In this document: piece by piece, positions 10,828 through 21,309 of the stretch
Layout of the letters: each line of letters opens with the position of its first letter
How positions within the stretch are numbered: position 1 is the stretch's first letter
Assembly: GCA_030062745.1 (NCBI GenBank)
Contig: CP099840.1
Span: forward strand, 9,126,932-9,190,931
Direction: 5' to 3'
Source of the DNA: Capitulum mitella
Lineage: Eukaryota; Arthropoda; Thecostraca; Pollicipedomorpha; Pollicipedidae
Length of the DNA: 64,000 bases
Notes under the pieces: generated by a model
What the model was told of the DNA's origin: nothing
Databases searched by the model: none
Seen by the model: the letters and a program-made list of their open reading frames with translations, nothing else
Position numbers and translations under genes: made by a program

Positions 10828-11465
10828 GGGTTCCCGGGGTGCGATGTCGGCGGGTGGCCTGTGTGATGTCCCGTCCGCGGTCGCTGGGTTCCCGGGGTGC
10901 GATGTCGGCGGGTGGCCTGTGCGATGTCCCGTCCGCGGTCGCTGGGTTCCCGGGGTGCGATGTCGGCGGGTGGCCTGTGCGATGTCCCGTCCGCGGTCGC
11001 TGGGTTCCCGGGGTGCGATGTCGGCGGGTGGCCTGTGTGATGTCCCGTCCGCGGTCGCTGGGTTCCCGGGGTGCGATGTCGGCGGGTGGCCTGTGCGATG
11101 TCCCGTCCGCGGTCGCTGGGTTCCCGGGGTGCGATGTCGGCGGGTGGCCTGTGCGATGTCCCGTCCGCGGTCGCTGGGTTCCCGGGGTGCGATGTCGGCG
11201 GGTGGCCGTGTGATGTCCCGTCCGCGGTCGCTGGGTTCCCGGGGTGCGATGTCGGCGGGTGGCCTGTGCGATGTCCCGTCCGCGGTCGCTGGGTTCCCGG
11301 GGTGCGATGTCGGCGGGTGGCCTGTGCGATGTCCCGTCCGCGGTCGCTGGGTTCCCGGGGTGCGATGTCGGCGGGTGGCCTGTGTGATGTCCCGTCCGCG
11401 GTCGCTGGGTTCCCGGGGTGCGATGTCGGCGGGTGGCCTGTGCGATGTCCCGTCCGCGGTCGCTT
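10828..11465. repeat. 58-bp satellite with three-unit higher-order organisation, 11 copies
   Basis: TTCCCGGGG recurs at 10831, 10889, 10947, 11005, 11063, 11121, 11179, 11236, 11294, 11352 and 11410. The period is 58 bp, with one 57-bp unit (7th). Units are almost identical. The main variant is TGTGATG (units 1, 4, 7, 10) against TGCGATG (all others), a repeating T-C-C order. Long frames on both strands across this array are artefacts of a repeat without stop codons. Confidence 0.97.
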
Positions 11466-11758
11466 TCTCCCGGATGTGAAGATGTAAGTGAGGTAGCAGC
11501 AGGGCGGGAGGACGACCTTGTGGCTGTCTCATTTGTATCATCGCTTTAAGGACTTTTTCGTCTGAGCCGAGATTGCCCGCATTAGCGCTCGTGACAGGGA
11601 TGTTCGTGGAATGGTTTTGGCCGATTGAGAAAATGTGTCGGTGTTGGCTACTGACGCAAGAACGAAGTGATTTTCGTTGCTGGGTGTTAGGCTGGATTAT
11701 TTCACGTGACTAGGTGCGAATTCTTGGTCGCCCGTCCCCGTCGCACTGAGGCTGGCCC

Positions 11759-11975
11759 GGCGGTTCTACCACCCGGTCTTTGTCAGGCCGGTGTGACGAG
11801 GTGCCGGCGGGTCTGTCTGTGCAGACCCGGCCTGGGTTACCCCGGTCTGACGGGATGACCGGCGGGCTGTCTGTCCAGACCCGGTTTGGGTCGGTCCGAT
11901 CTGATGAGGTGACCGGCGGGGCCGTCTGTCCAGACCCGGTCTGGGTCAGCCCGGTCTGATGAAGTGGCCGGTGGG
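11759..11975. repeat. Degenerate ~61-63-bp tandem repeat, 3+ copies
   Basis: Blocks of the form CCGGTCTGA-(T/C)GA-GTG-CCGGCGGG followed by CTGTCTGTCCAGACCCGG recur about every 61-63 bp. GTCTGTCCAGACCCGG and GGGTTA-type words are shared with the 64-bp satellite at 4.95-5.42 kb, which suggests common descent. Confidence 0.75.
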
Positions 11976-12864
11976 TACTGTTGCGGCGACATTCGGACCT
12001 GATCCGCCTCACTGCGACCTGGCGAGACAGCCGGCGAGGTCCGCCGTGTGGGCCTGACGGCCTGGATGGTCCGGGCGAGATCCGGCTGGCCAGGTCCGCC
12101 ACTGGACGCTGCGGCCCCCTGTGAGAGAACCGCACCCGCTGATCAGTCACCATCGGTCCTGGCTGTGGTCCTTTATGACCTGGACTGTCGTTTGGCTATT
12201 GCCAAAATCACGTGTTTCTAGAAGTGCGGGCTTTGGGCTCGCATCTTAGTATGTTCAGGCGGCTTACAACCTGATGACTTTGTCGTGTTTCGTTCGATGC
12301 CGTTCGGCGTAAAAGTTGTTTGTAATGAAAGTGAGATTAGCCTATGCAAAGGAGCGATAGATGGCGCCACATTCTGCACCTCCTGGATCCGCGTTTTACA
12401 CCACGGGTGGCCTGATATTGTCTTTTCCATCCTACCTCATCAGTTTGTTGCTGGTCAGTGTTTTTACATAGAGAGCTGAGGGTATTAGTTTGGATTAAAG
12501 AAACTACGTTTGTTTGGCTTTCCCTGAAAATCGCCAGTGATGCCTCGTCCTTAAATCTGTCTCGCCCGTCAGTCGCGCTGAAAGCGGTTTCCGCTTTTTG
12601 CGTTTAATTTTTCTGATCACGATCGTCGGACATTGTCTCAGTTTGAAGTCATATGCTGTCATGATTTATCACTGCATCTAGACAGTCTCGAAGTGTTGTG
12701 CATGATTGCATCCCATAAGCTGTCCGTGTATACCTTCCGTAACTTCAGTTTTTCTTGACCTGTCGAAGATGGAGGCTTCGCTGCTTTTATTCTGTTAGAA
12801 TGGTTGTATGATTTTAGGCATCCATCAGCAAATATTTTTCTCACACTGTTATTTAGGTCAGTTG

Positions 12865-12910
12865 CTTGTGGTGGTACCAGGGATTTACTTGTGGTGGTAC
12901 CAGGGATTTG
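12865..12910. repeat. 23-bp direct duplication
   Basis: CTTGTGGTGGTACCAGGGAT plus three bases occurs twice, back to back, differing only in the last base. Intronic. Confidence 0.9.
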
Positions 12911-13384
12911 GCCTAGAACAGGTTATCGTCGAAGGGCGATAACCAAAAGTATTCATTTGAAACAATACGTTTGTCTTGTTGGGGACAACTACCAACGGTT
13001 CTGAAAAATTTCGGGGTTAACACCCCTTTCTCAGATGGCATGTTGTTGGCCTTTCCGTGGTAAGGCTTTGGTATTGTGTTTGGAGTAAGAACACATGAAC
13101 CACTGTTTTTGTCTTCTTAAGGATGCATACTAATCGTTGCATGTGGCACGGGGACGTGTAACTGGAAAAATTGCATCTCTTCATACTTGGATGCCCGAAA
13201 ATAAGAACGGTGAGAACGATGGGAAGAACCATTGCGATATGTTACGAAGATTTTAGGTTTCAGATGAGTCTTGAAGCGACAAGTTGTTGTTTTACGTGGG
13301 GAAAGGAACAACTGATCTTCTTCGCAAGGGAGAATAGCATCCTCCATTTTTTCTGCATAAATCCCACGGATGTTCCTTTGGAGT

Positions 13385-13825
13385 TGTATGCGGAATAACA
13401 GACTCTTGTGTTGCAGTTCCTTTTGTAAATCGTACTCCGTAATTGTTTACGATTCATTATCTCTGGATTTGCACGTGCAAATGTGAGTCGTGTCATCAGA
13501 TAGCTTTACAACAGATAATTGGACCAGTAAGAATATACCCGTTATGAAGCTGAGCAGAAGGCCAGAACTCACGTTGAGCGGAAGAGGACTGATTCGGCAT
13601 GATTTGAGTTGTGTGCAGAATCCCAGAATCTTGTGTTGATGTACCCTTTTGTAAATTGTACTCAGTAAGTGTTCGCGACGCATTACGTTTAGATTATCAC
13701 GTGCAGATGTGAGTAATGTGTCAAGACGGCTTCATTACAAATAGTAGGACGAGTAAAAATATAACCGCTATGAAGCTGAGTAGACCAGAATTTACTTTCA
13801 GTGGAAGAGGACTAGGAGTTGAGAT
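13385..13825. repeat. ~229-bp diverged tandem duplication
   Basis: The block around CTTGTGTTGCAG...TTTTGTAAAT at 13402 recurs at about 13631 with the same order of words: TGTAAAT(C/T)GTACTC, GATTCATTA/GACGCATTA, CACGTGCA, ATGTGAGT, TATGAAGCTGAG and GGAAGAGGACT. Similarity is moderate, so this is an old duplication. Confidence 0.75.
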
Positions 13826-15220
13826 AGTTCAGGGGTCAAGACTTGTCTGTAAGGAACACGTTATGAATGTGTCTTCCAGCGACATGAGGCGTCTTCATCA
13901 CCAAATGCCACGTGTGCTGGGAATTTTTCATGTGGCAGAAAGACTCGTGCGGTCAGCATGTTCTTCAGTCAGTCGTGCCAGTCAGATCAGGCTTGCGGTA
14001 CACATCCTGTTCTGGTTGTGATGTATGGCACGGAAGCAAAGCAATCTGGAAGCGGGTTTCTGCTGAGTAGTTGGCTTACAGTTCACGGCGTGTTTATGTT
14101 TCGTCGGGCGCTTGGCCGGAACGCTGTACGCTCGGGAGAGGCCGGCCGTCTGAGCACGCTGGACGCGTCGGCCCGGCTGGCGTGCCGGGCGGCTCTGAAC
14201 GTCTCGCGTATCCGGATGCACGGCCGGCCGGGCGGCTGGCGGATGTCACTGGCCCGGTGCTTACCGGGTGTTAGTGCCCTCTGTGACGCGGGACCGCCGC
14301 CGCCACCTGCCGCCTGTGACGCAGGCCGCCTCCCCGAGCGTAATCGGCGTGTGACGGGGGTCGGCCAGCCGGAGATCCGCCACCGGAGCGGCTCCCGTCC
14401 GTCCGCCGGCAACACCTCCGCAGGTCACCCAGGTCACAGACTGACGGGGGCGGTCCGGCGAGCACGCGATGGCACCGTCCGGCGCCGTGGGCCCGTGGTG
14501 GCACGGTGAGTCCTGTTGGACTGTCGGGATTAGGCGCGGTTAGGCCAGTCTGACCGGGATGACCCGCCGGGCCGACTCGGCGGCGCCACGGCCGGGAGCC
14601 GAGCCCCTGGAGTGCGGTGGGAGTGTGCGGTGTATCGCATGCCGTCCCTGCTGGCTTAACATTAATACCGCTTTGTGTTGCACCGGCATCCGTATGGATG
14701 ATCGCTATGCAGGACTTGTCAAACGCAGTAATCCCAGCATCGGACTTTGTAGCAAAAATTGAAATTGTGGTGGTTGGTCTTAGTAAACTTTGGATGTAGC
14801 AGGGCGTTTTGACATTTGGATCAGCTGCTTCAAGTCCTGGACGACATAATTGCAAGAGCCTGTTTCGACGCGTCGTTCGCATCTTTGATCCCAATTTATT
14901 TCGAAACTGAACACCTTGTTCCTGAAGATTGACAATGCAGCGAGCCGCGTAATCTCGAATATTTGGTCGAGGTCCCAATGTATATCCAAATGTTGCAACA
15001 CAAAGCTGTCCTGTCCAATTTCTTAACCAAACCTATGCAATGACGAGCTCGGCATCCTCCGCACGGCGCACGGCGGGCGATGTGGAGGTCGCCCTGCCGG
15101 AGCTGCCCGCTCTGTTTTGAAACACTGCAGGCGCGATCCAGTGTCGGGCGGCTGTCCTCGCCGGCGGCAGACTGTCGCACCGCACGGAATGTGGCGAGCC
15201 TTCTTCTGCGGGAGGTGTTG

Positions 15221-15360
15221 AGCGGAGTGGCCGGCGGCCAGGTCGGAGGCCGTCACTCGGCCGCTGGACGGTCGGGACTGGTCGGGCCGGAGCGGAGTGG
15301 CCGGCGGCCAGGTCAGAGGCCGTCACTCGGCCGCTGGACGGTCGGGACTGGTCGGGCCGA
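15221..15360. repeat. 70-bp unit repeated twice
   Basis: AGCGGAGTGGCCGGCGGCCA and the 50 bases that follow are repeated immediately, with one visible change (GGTCGGAGG to GGTCAGAGG) and a last-base change. Intronic and GC-rich. Confidence 0.92.
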
Positions 15361-17957
15361 TCTGGGCGACGATCACCGTGGCGGCCGGCGTCGGGGGTGT
15401 CTGAGTTCGACCGGCCGGCACGCTCGGAGCGATCCCCGCCGCCGCCGGGCACCTGGGGGCGGCTGACTGCGTCGAGGCGTAGCTGGTCGGTGGCTGGTGT
15501 TGGCGCGAGGTCTTCAGCCGGCCTGCAAACGTTTCCGGAGAAGCCCAGTGCTCCTTTTGGCGGTCGTGTTTCATGCCAGTTGCCCATGATCGCCTGACGG
15601 CAGTCTTCCGTGCCTGGATGTTTTCGTGACTGCGAAGTATGGTTTACCCAGCACGAACATTTCGTGACGTGTGTCTCGTGAACTTCGAGTCTTTCTTTCG
15701 CACCAGAGATTTGCGAATCAGACAAATCAAGCGTGACGGCTGTATAGGACAGCTGCAATCTCCGTGAGATGGTGCCTTGTGAGCGGAAAAGTGTGGATTC
15801 CTTAGATGGTACGCCCCTGGCCTCTCATCACGTCTTAACCTGGAGCTTTTTATGCTTAGCACCAGGTACGAAGAGCACCTCAAACTCAGCTTACACAGGC
15901 ACGACACGAAACGATTCTCAACAGAACCTTTATGAATGGTGCAATTTCGACTTCAGACATCCGACCGCATTCAGAATTCTTCTCTTGGGTGTGTCGAGCC
16001 ATCACCCGGCAAACGTTTACCGGTACACAGCAGCGTCGCTCGCATCACCACCGTCGGACACACGAGCGGCGTCGCCCGGTTGTCGGGGTCTGGTACCGTG
16101 TGGGCTGTAGCCGATGGTCTCGGTGTCTGCAGATTGTCCTCGCGCTGACCTGTGCGGGCGTCCCCTGTTCCGGCACTCGGACAGGAGTCCGCCGCAGCAG
16201 CTCCGCTCATACCCGATAAACATCTCCGAATGCCTCATAAGCCGGCGCTGCCCGACCGCCAGACTGGGAGAGGCATGCATAAAAATGCCGCCCCTCCAGA
16301 AGTGAAAGTGCCGCGTGCCGCTGCCGGGCCGGCCGTACAGCTGGTCCCCCCCCCCCCTCCCCCAGCCTCCGCGGCCGGGGCCGGCGGGCGGAGAGGCGCC
16401 GGTAGATGAAGATCAGCGCGCCGGAGTTAGCCGGCCGGCTCGGTGCCGACCTTGGCGGGCTGGATTGTGGTCGGATTAGACGACATGGCCGTCGGACCGG
16501 CGGCGGCGGCCCGTGTGCCCGGGCCGGTACCGTTAGCGGCCGCCTGCCCCCGGCCTGCGGCCCTGTCCTCCGCCCGGCGCGCTGCGTGCGTCCGGTCCGT
16601 GCCGGCCGCGCGCGGCGACATGCCCCGCGGCGGCGGCAGGGCCGGGGTCAGGGTCGGCCGTGTCCTGTCGAGCCTGGTGGGCGGGGACCGACGGTAATGG
16701 CGGACAGCCGCGATACGGGCCGACTGTGCAGATCGCCAGCCGGACCGGGATCGGCTTCATATGTGTCGTGTTGCGCCGCTGTTACATTGGCAGATGTCAA
16801 ACAGCTGTTCTGAGTGCCGAGTGGAAAAATGATAAAAGGAAAGAGAACTCGAAATAATGCTCCGTACACGAAAACCACTTGTCGTCGCACCAAGCTGGTG
16901 CCGATTGCGCGTTTAAAAGCAGAGATTGACATTTTTTGGTTTTGTTGAAATACCATAGTTAATTAACACTTGATTTCCACACATTGAACACCCATTACGC
17001 CCGAAGCCCATCACGACATATCGTCTATCCGATTGTTGGCGACGAACATGAACGCATGAACGACGTGAACGACATGTACCACAAAAAATCATGAAAAGAA
17101 AAGCGCAGTGAAAATATGTGCAGCAGCTATTACACAGCCACCTGCTAGTGAAGCCATGTAATTCGGAAGGTGAAGTCGATCTCTAGTCTGTGACCGGCTG
17201 AGATTGGGACAGACCTCCGCGTTGTCGCCAGTTGCCGGGGAAATGCTGCGAGGGACGGCCGGCGTCAGCGGACGGAACAGAATGGCACATTGTCTGCCCT
17301 CGCCGCATACCCGTGCGGAATGACAAAGCACTGTTCGCGAGGCGTCCCTCCGGACAAAAACTGACAGTGAATACTTCCGACTGTTTTTGCTCCAAAGCCG
17401 GGCACACAGACATGTTCGTTTTTGGTTAGACGGAGGCTCGCTAGACGCGACCAGTCGTATTGTTGCGCACCATTTGCTTTATGGGAAATGATAATCCTAC
17501 GTGGTTTATACGAGGTTTTTTGTGTAATTCACAGTGTAAATTCCTTTGGTGTGTCAGATTCGATTGGGTCGGACAGATTAGGACCGACCTTTTCGCCGCT
17601 TTAATGCGGTCACTGGAGATGGCTTTGTTTGAGCTGAGTTGCGTGGTTCTTGCTCCGAAGCAGATGTAGCGAATGTTTCGTAATCGGATGACTGTTCGTC
17701 CCGGTTTGGGATTTGTGTAGTCTTTTGTGCAGCGCGTGCGCAGAATAGTTAGTTGTGGAACAACAGACTGATCCTTGCGTTGTGAATGTTTTATGAGGGT
17801 ATTTAGCTTGTTGGACGGTGTTCGGTGGCAGTTTTATCAGCTGAATGACCACCAGTTGGCTGTGATTTGGCGGCGCTGTCCCGTGTCCGCGTTTGTGTTC
17901 CCCTGTTTTGAGGCAGTGTCGACTGTTTGTTTGACTCGCTGTCGGGCCGTGTTTCAG

Positions 17958-18365
17958 GGCAGCGGTGGCGACGACACGGCGTCCACGCGCAGTGGCGCGC
18001 GTGCCGACGACGAGCTGTCTGTCCGCTGGATCGACGAGGAGCCGGCCGGCGGCGCCCGATGGCCGGCCGGCCGCCGGCCGCGTCGCTACCGAGCATCCGC
18101 CTCCTCCGCGGCCGCCGCCGCCCGGCCGGCCGCTGTCTCCGCCGTCGTTTCGTGCTCGAGCACGACGCCGCTGGCGCAGACGACGGCCGCCGCCGCCCCG
18201 CTGCCGCCGGTGGAGACGGGCACCGAGCGGCGGCTGGCCGGCCGCGGCGCGGCGCGGGCGCGCTCCTCCGAGCTGCTGCTGGTGCACGGCCGGCGCGCCG
18301 AACGGCCGCTCGGGCCGCACAGGAAGTCCCTGCCCTGCCTGCTGCTGGCGCCGCAGACAGACTGA
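17958..18365 (+). CDS. RNF19: RNF19-like last coding exon: low-complexity tail and stop
   Basis: The acceptor GTTTCAG ends at 17957 and the frame stays open to TGA at 18363-18365, 135 residues. It begins GSGGDDTASTRSGARADDEL and becomes Ala/Arg/Ser/Thr-rich, ending SLPCLLLAPQTD. RNF19 tails are poorly conserved here, so this is assigned by phase compatibility (0), strand and codon-like GC-rich third positions. A further exon in the preceding 11.6-kb intron cannot be excluded. The triplet repeat after the stop is listed separately. Confidence 0.62.
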   Translation, partial: GSGGDDTASTRSGARADDELSVRWIDEEPAGGARWPAGRRPRRYRASASSAAAAARPAAVSAVVSCSSTTPLAQTTAAAAPLPPVETGTERRLAGRGAARARSSELLLVHGRRAERPLGPHRKSLPCLLLAPQTD

Positions 18366-18475
18366 CGTCCGCGTCGCCGTCGCCGCCGCCGCCGCCGCTG
18401 CCGTCGCCGCTGCTGCTGCCGCCGCCGCTGCCGCCGCTGCCGCTGCCGCCGCTGCTGTGGCATGTGTGTCTTTCA
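18366..18475 (+). repeat. GCC/GCT-type triplet repeat after the RNF19-like stop codon
   Basis: Interrupted GCC/GTC/GCT triplets from about 18370 to 18460. They would encode poly-alanine/arginine/proline in different frames and create long artificial frames on both strands. Here it lies in the presumed 3' UTR. Confidence 0.85.
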
Positions 18476-20002
18476 TGTTAGTCTTCAGAATACGGCGAGC
18501 GTCCGCTTGGCGCCGCTAGCGTTCCACGTGTGGCCCGCCGGAGGAGCGCGCCTGTCCAGGTGGACGGTCGCTGCACGCAGCGTATGTGGTCGGGGCGGCG
18601 CCGCCCGGGAATGATTGTTCCGCTGTCGACGCTTAGTGTAACTCCGCTACTGTTCAGTTGGACGCCCCCAGGGCGAGCGTGCGTGCGAGAGAGTCGCCCG
18701 ACTGGAAGTTGCGCACAGGAGTCTCCGTTTTATGAACCGTATTGTGTTGCGCGTCCCCCCCCCGCGATAGCTGGTTAATCCGTCACCGGAGTGGCCCGTT
18801 CTGACGCCGTGTTGACTTGGGCGCTGTGTTTGTGTTCCGTCGCCGGTCGGCGCGGCTCTCGCCTCGTCCCCAGCGCTGCGCCGCGGGACGGACCCGACGG
18901 CCGCCGACCGCTTGCTCTAGGCGTTTGATATGCTCAAATATACCGAGTCGCGACTGCTTGTAGGTGGCGCCTGACCGTGCGGTCGGCGCCGGCCGGCCGG
19001 TCCTGTCCGGTCGCCGCTGTCACTGCAGTGTTACATGGCTGGTGGCTGTACCGTAATGGCAAATATACGTGGAAGTTGAGCCGGGGCTGGTCAGTGTTGC
19101 GTAGCGCTACCGGAGGAAGCGTGCAAAGCGGAGCCTCGCTCGCGACTGGTGCGTTGGAAAATAGCTATTCCGACGTCGAAGAGAAGGTTAAGCTGTAACG
19201 GAAGCGAGCTCGCCTGCATTTCTTGGACGCGGAGGATGGCTAGTAATGAGCGTAAATCAAAGTTGGTTTCTATCTGTGCCCCAACAGTTAAGGTATTTTC
19301 TTCTTAAGGTCGACGAGACCCGACCGAAGTGAGCCAAGCAGTTAACAGAGAAACTGGTATTCGGAATACGTGTTGTATATAGTTGCAAAACGGTCGTAAA
19401 TAGTTTGCAACATCTCGACCCTAATGACGCGAACGCCAAGTGACATGGTTCCCGGCTCAGCATTGTCTGGTTTGCATTGTTGGTGTTGTCGCGGTCAGCG
19501 GCGCCCGCAGGCTACACAGCCGGTTGAACCTCATCGGGGGGGCATTTTTTGGAAAGTTGGCGTGGCAAAGGTCGGCCTGGTCCCATATCTTTATGTATTT
19601 TCCCATATTTTAAATATAATGTACTTATTTTTGCCCCTCCCCGCCCATTATTTTGCCATCGGATCTCAACCACTTCATTTCCGATTTTGATAAGGATGAC
19701 ACAGAAAAAAACGGTTTTTCTTCTGTTTTTCCGCCATTTATAGGTTTACACCGCAGCGCTAGCATCGAAGAGCGCGGCGAACTAAAAAGTACACACACCC
19801 TTCATATAATGTGCAGCGTGCAGGCGCGGGACAGCTGCTCTTAACGCCGTTAATTAAAAAGGCCCACATCTCCGGCAACTTCTCCTCGGATACCAGGAAT
19901 GCCCAGCGAAACTGGTATACATACGTGAGGCTAATATACACGCCGTGACCTGTTTTCTAGTACCGGCTGGAACACCGACTGATTTTCGACAGCGTCGTGA
20001 AA
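18366..20002. other. Downstream of the RNF19-like gene: no recognisable gene
   Basis: GC content falls here. No convincing polyadenylation signal is close to the stop; an ATTAAA occurs at about 19853 but is 1.5 kb away. The 3' UTR limit is unknown. Confidence 0.4.
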
Positions 20003-21309
20003 TTAGCCCAGCACCGCCTGGCGTGTTTGTATAACCGCAACTGCCTGGAGGTGTCAAAAAAGGCATCCCCTGCTGTCTCAAGATCAAACAGCCGAATCTT
20101 AACCGGTATATCATCAATCGATAGCGCTGAGTCTTACGATTCAGGAAAAAAACTATGTAAGCCCTGGTCAGGTGACTGATGACGGTCACAGGTCACGCGA
20201 AAGGCATAACATGGCTGACGAAAGGCCAAAAAAAAACTGACACCGGTTCGTACATCATATCATAGGCAATACTGGTCTTACAGCCTTCAGCTGTGTATCA
20301 AACGAAAGGTTACGATCTCCTAAATCAGAAGAAAGCCAAAATGCAACAAAAATGCCTGGTCAAAGTCAGCCTAGATCAGGTGAAATACTGACCTACATCT
20401 TTGGCATCCTTTACATGCCAAAGATGGGTACTAGCTCGCAGCCATTTTGATCGTGACAAAAAGGACAGAAATGAAACCTGATGATGATCATTTTCTCATC
20501 ACCTGCTTTTCATCCAGTCAAGGTCATTATAGGTCAGGTCAGATAAGGTAGCAATTACTCTTTCTGATAAGGAGAAATAATTACTGGCTGCGATTCTGAA
20601 CTGCGAAAGTGCAGAACTGAAATGACATCTCGTGATAAGTAAATCTGCTCTGTCTGCTCCTTATTGGGCTGAGGTCAAGCCGGGTCATTTTTCTTCTTTC
20701 AGGCCAGAAAGACATTTTCTTTTTCTAGACTAGGAACATTCGTTGTTCACTGCTGCTACTGCACGATCTTCAACAGACAAAGACGTATTTTATTCGTTTT
20801 GACATGAGCCTAAGACGTGACCTGAAACAACCTCATGTTGCATTTACTGAGCCTTGCTAAGAAGTCCATAATATTTGCTCGTCTGGCTTAAACAACTGGG
20901 AAGGTCAGCGGCAACCCCTGTTATCAACCACAATGTCCAACTGTCATCATGCATGCAGCCTAGCATAACCCCTAATGTTGACGTGTCATGGTTGTATATC
21001 TTTTCGGGGACCGTGCCCTATGTAAATCTAAAAAGCCCATGTATCATATTTGCAAATATTGTAAAAATTATGGAGCATGTTCGCGCCATCGACCGAAGAG
21101 GCGAGAACATACATGCAAGGGTTGATATATGACGTCATATCTCTATGACCTGGCGTGGCATGGAAATGATTTTGATGCCAAAATATGCCGAAATGATGGA
21201 TGAACAACTACTGAAAGTGTCATTGAGCTGGCTTTACTGGTTCAGACGTTAATTACGAAAAACCGGGGATGCCCTATTTGACACCCTCCCACAACCGGTG
21301 TAGGTTTAA
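20003..21309 (-). mobile_element. TTAA-flanked non-autonomous element, family A copy 2
   Basis: It starts TTAGCCCAGCACCGCCTGG and ends with GGTTTAA. Orientation is opposite to copies 1 and 6. Internal blocks (ATCGATAGCGCTGAGTCTTA, ATCATATCATAGGCAATA, AGGTCAGGTCAGATA) align with the other copies. TGACGTCA lies near the right end at 21130-21137; the left one is disrupted by an inserted G. Confidence 0.8.

Larger units (their letters stand above)
6341..17957 (+). other. Long intron of the RNF19-like gene (11.6 kb)
   Basis: No further exon could be recognised in it. It contains a TA microsatellite (7.2 kb), GC-rich segments with long chance frames (8.2-8.6, 10.0-10.8, 14.1-14.5, 15.0-15.5 and 16.3-16.7 kb), the 58-bp and 63-bp tandem arrays, and duplicated blocks at 12.9, 13.4-13.8 and 15.2-15.4 kb. 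The GC-rich frames are open on both strands and have no recognisable domains. Confidence 0.55.
510..18365 (+). other. RNF19: RNF19A/B-like RBR E3 ubiquitin ligase gene, 3' half (5 exons, incomplete at left edge)
   Basis: Five exons on the + strand, joined at GT/AG borders, give a single 378-residue reading frame. The order of recognisable segments is that of RNF19 (dorfin) proteins: second transmembrane helix and GVVPFSLCR/GGCG segment, an acidic FDDEND stretch, a PSIGE / GSQLDR serine-rich stretch, an RLE...ALAGSIFSY stretch, then a low-complexity tail. Known RNF19 proteins are RING-IBR-RING ligases anchored in internal membranes by two helices, with a long cytosolic tail. The catalytic RING domains and first helix are not in this window, so activity is inferred from family only. 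Introns are 790, 3810, 502 and 11617 bp. Matching phases at all four junctions make the model strong. The exact 3' UTR end is not identified. Confidence 0.85.

Noticed and set aside
10702..11541. 279-codon minus-strand frame and several long plus-strand frames
   Set aside because: All are produced by the 58-bp satellite, which lacks stops in several frames. There is no codon-like pattern or known domain, and the frames exist on both strands.
14271..14978. 235-codon minus-strand frame
   Set aside because: Lies in the long intron in a GC-rich patch, overlaps open frames on the other strand, and has no domain.
17610..18476. 288-codon minus-strand Ala/Arg-rich frame
   Set aside because: Shadow of the GC-rich last RNF19-like exon and the triplet repeat after it. 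The + strand exon fits its neighbours by phase.
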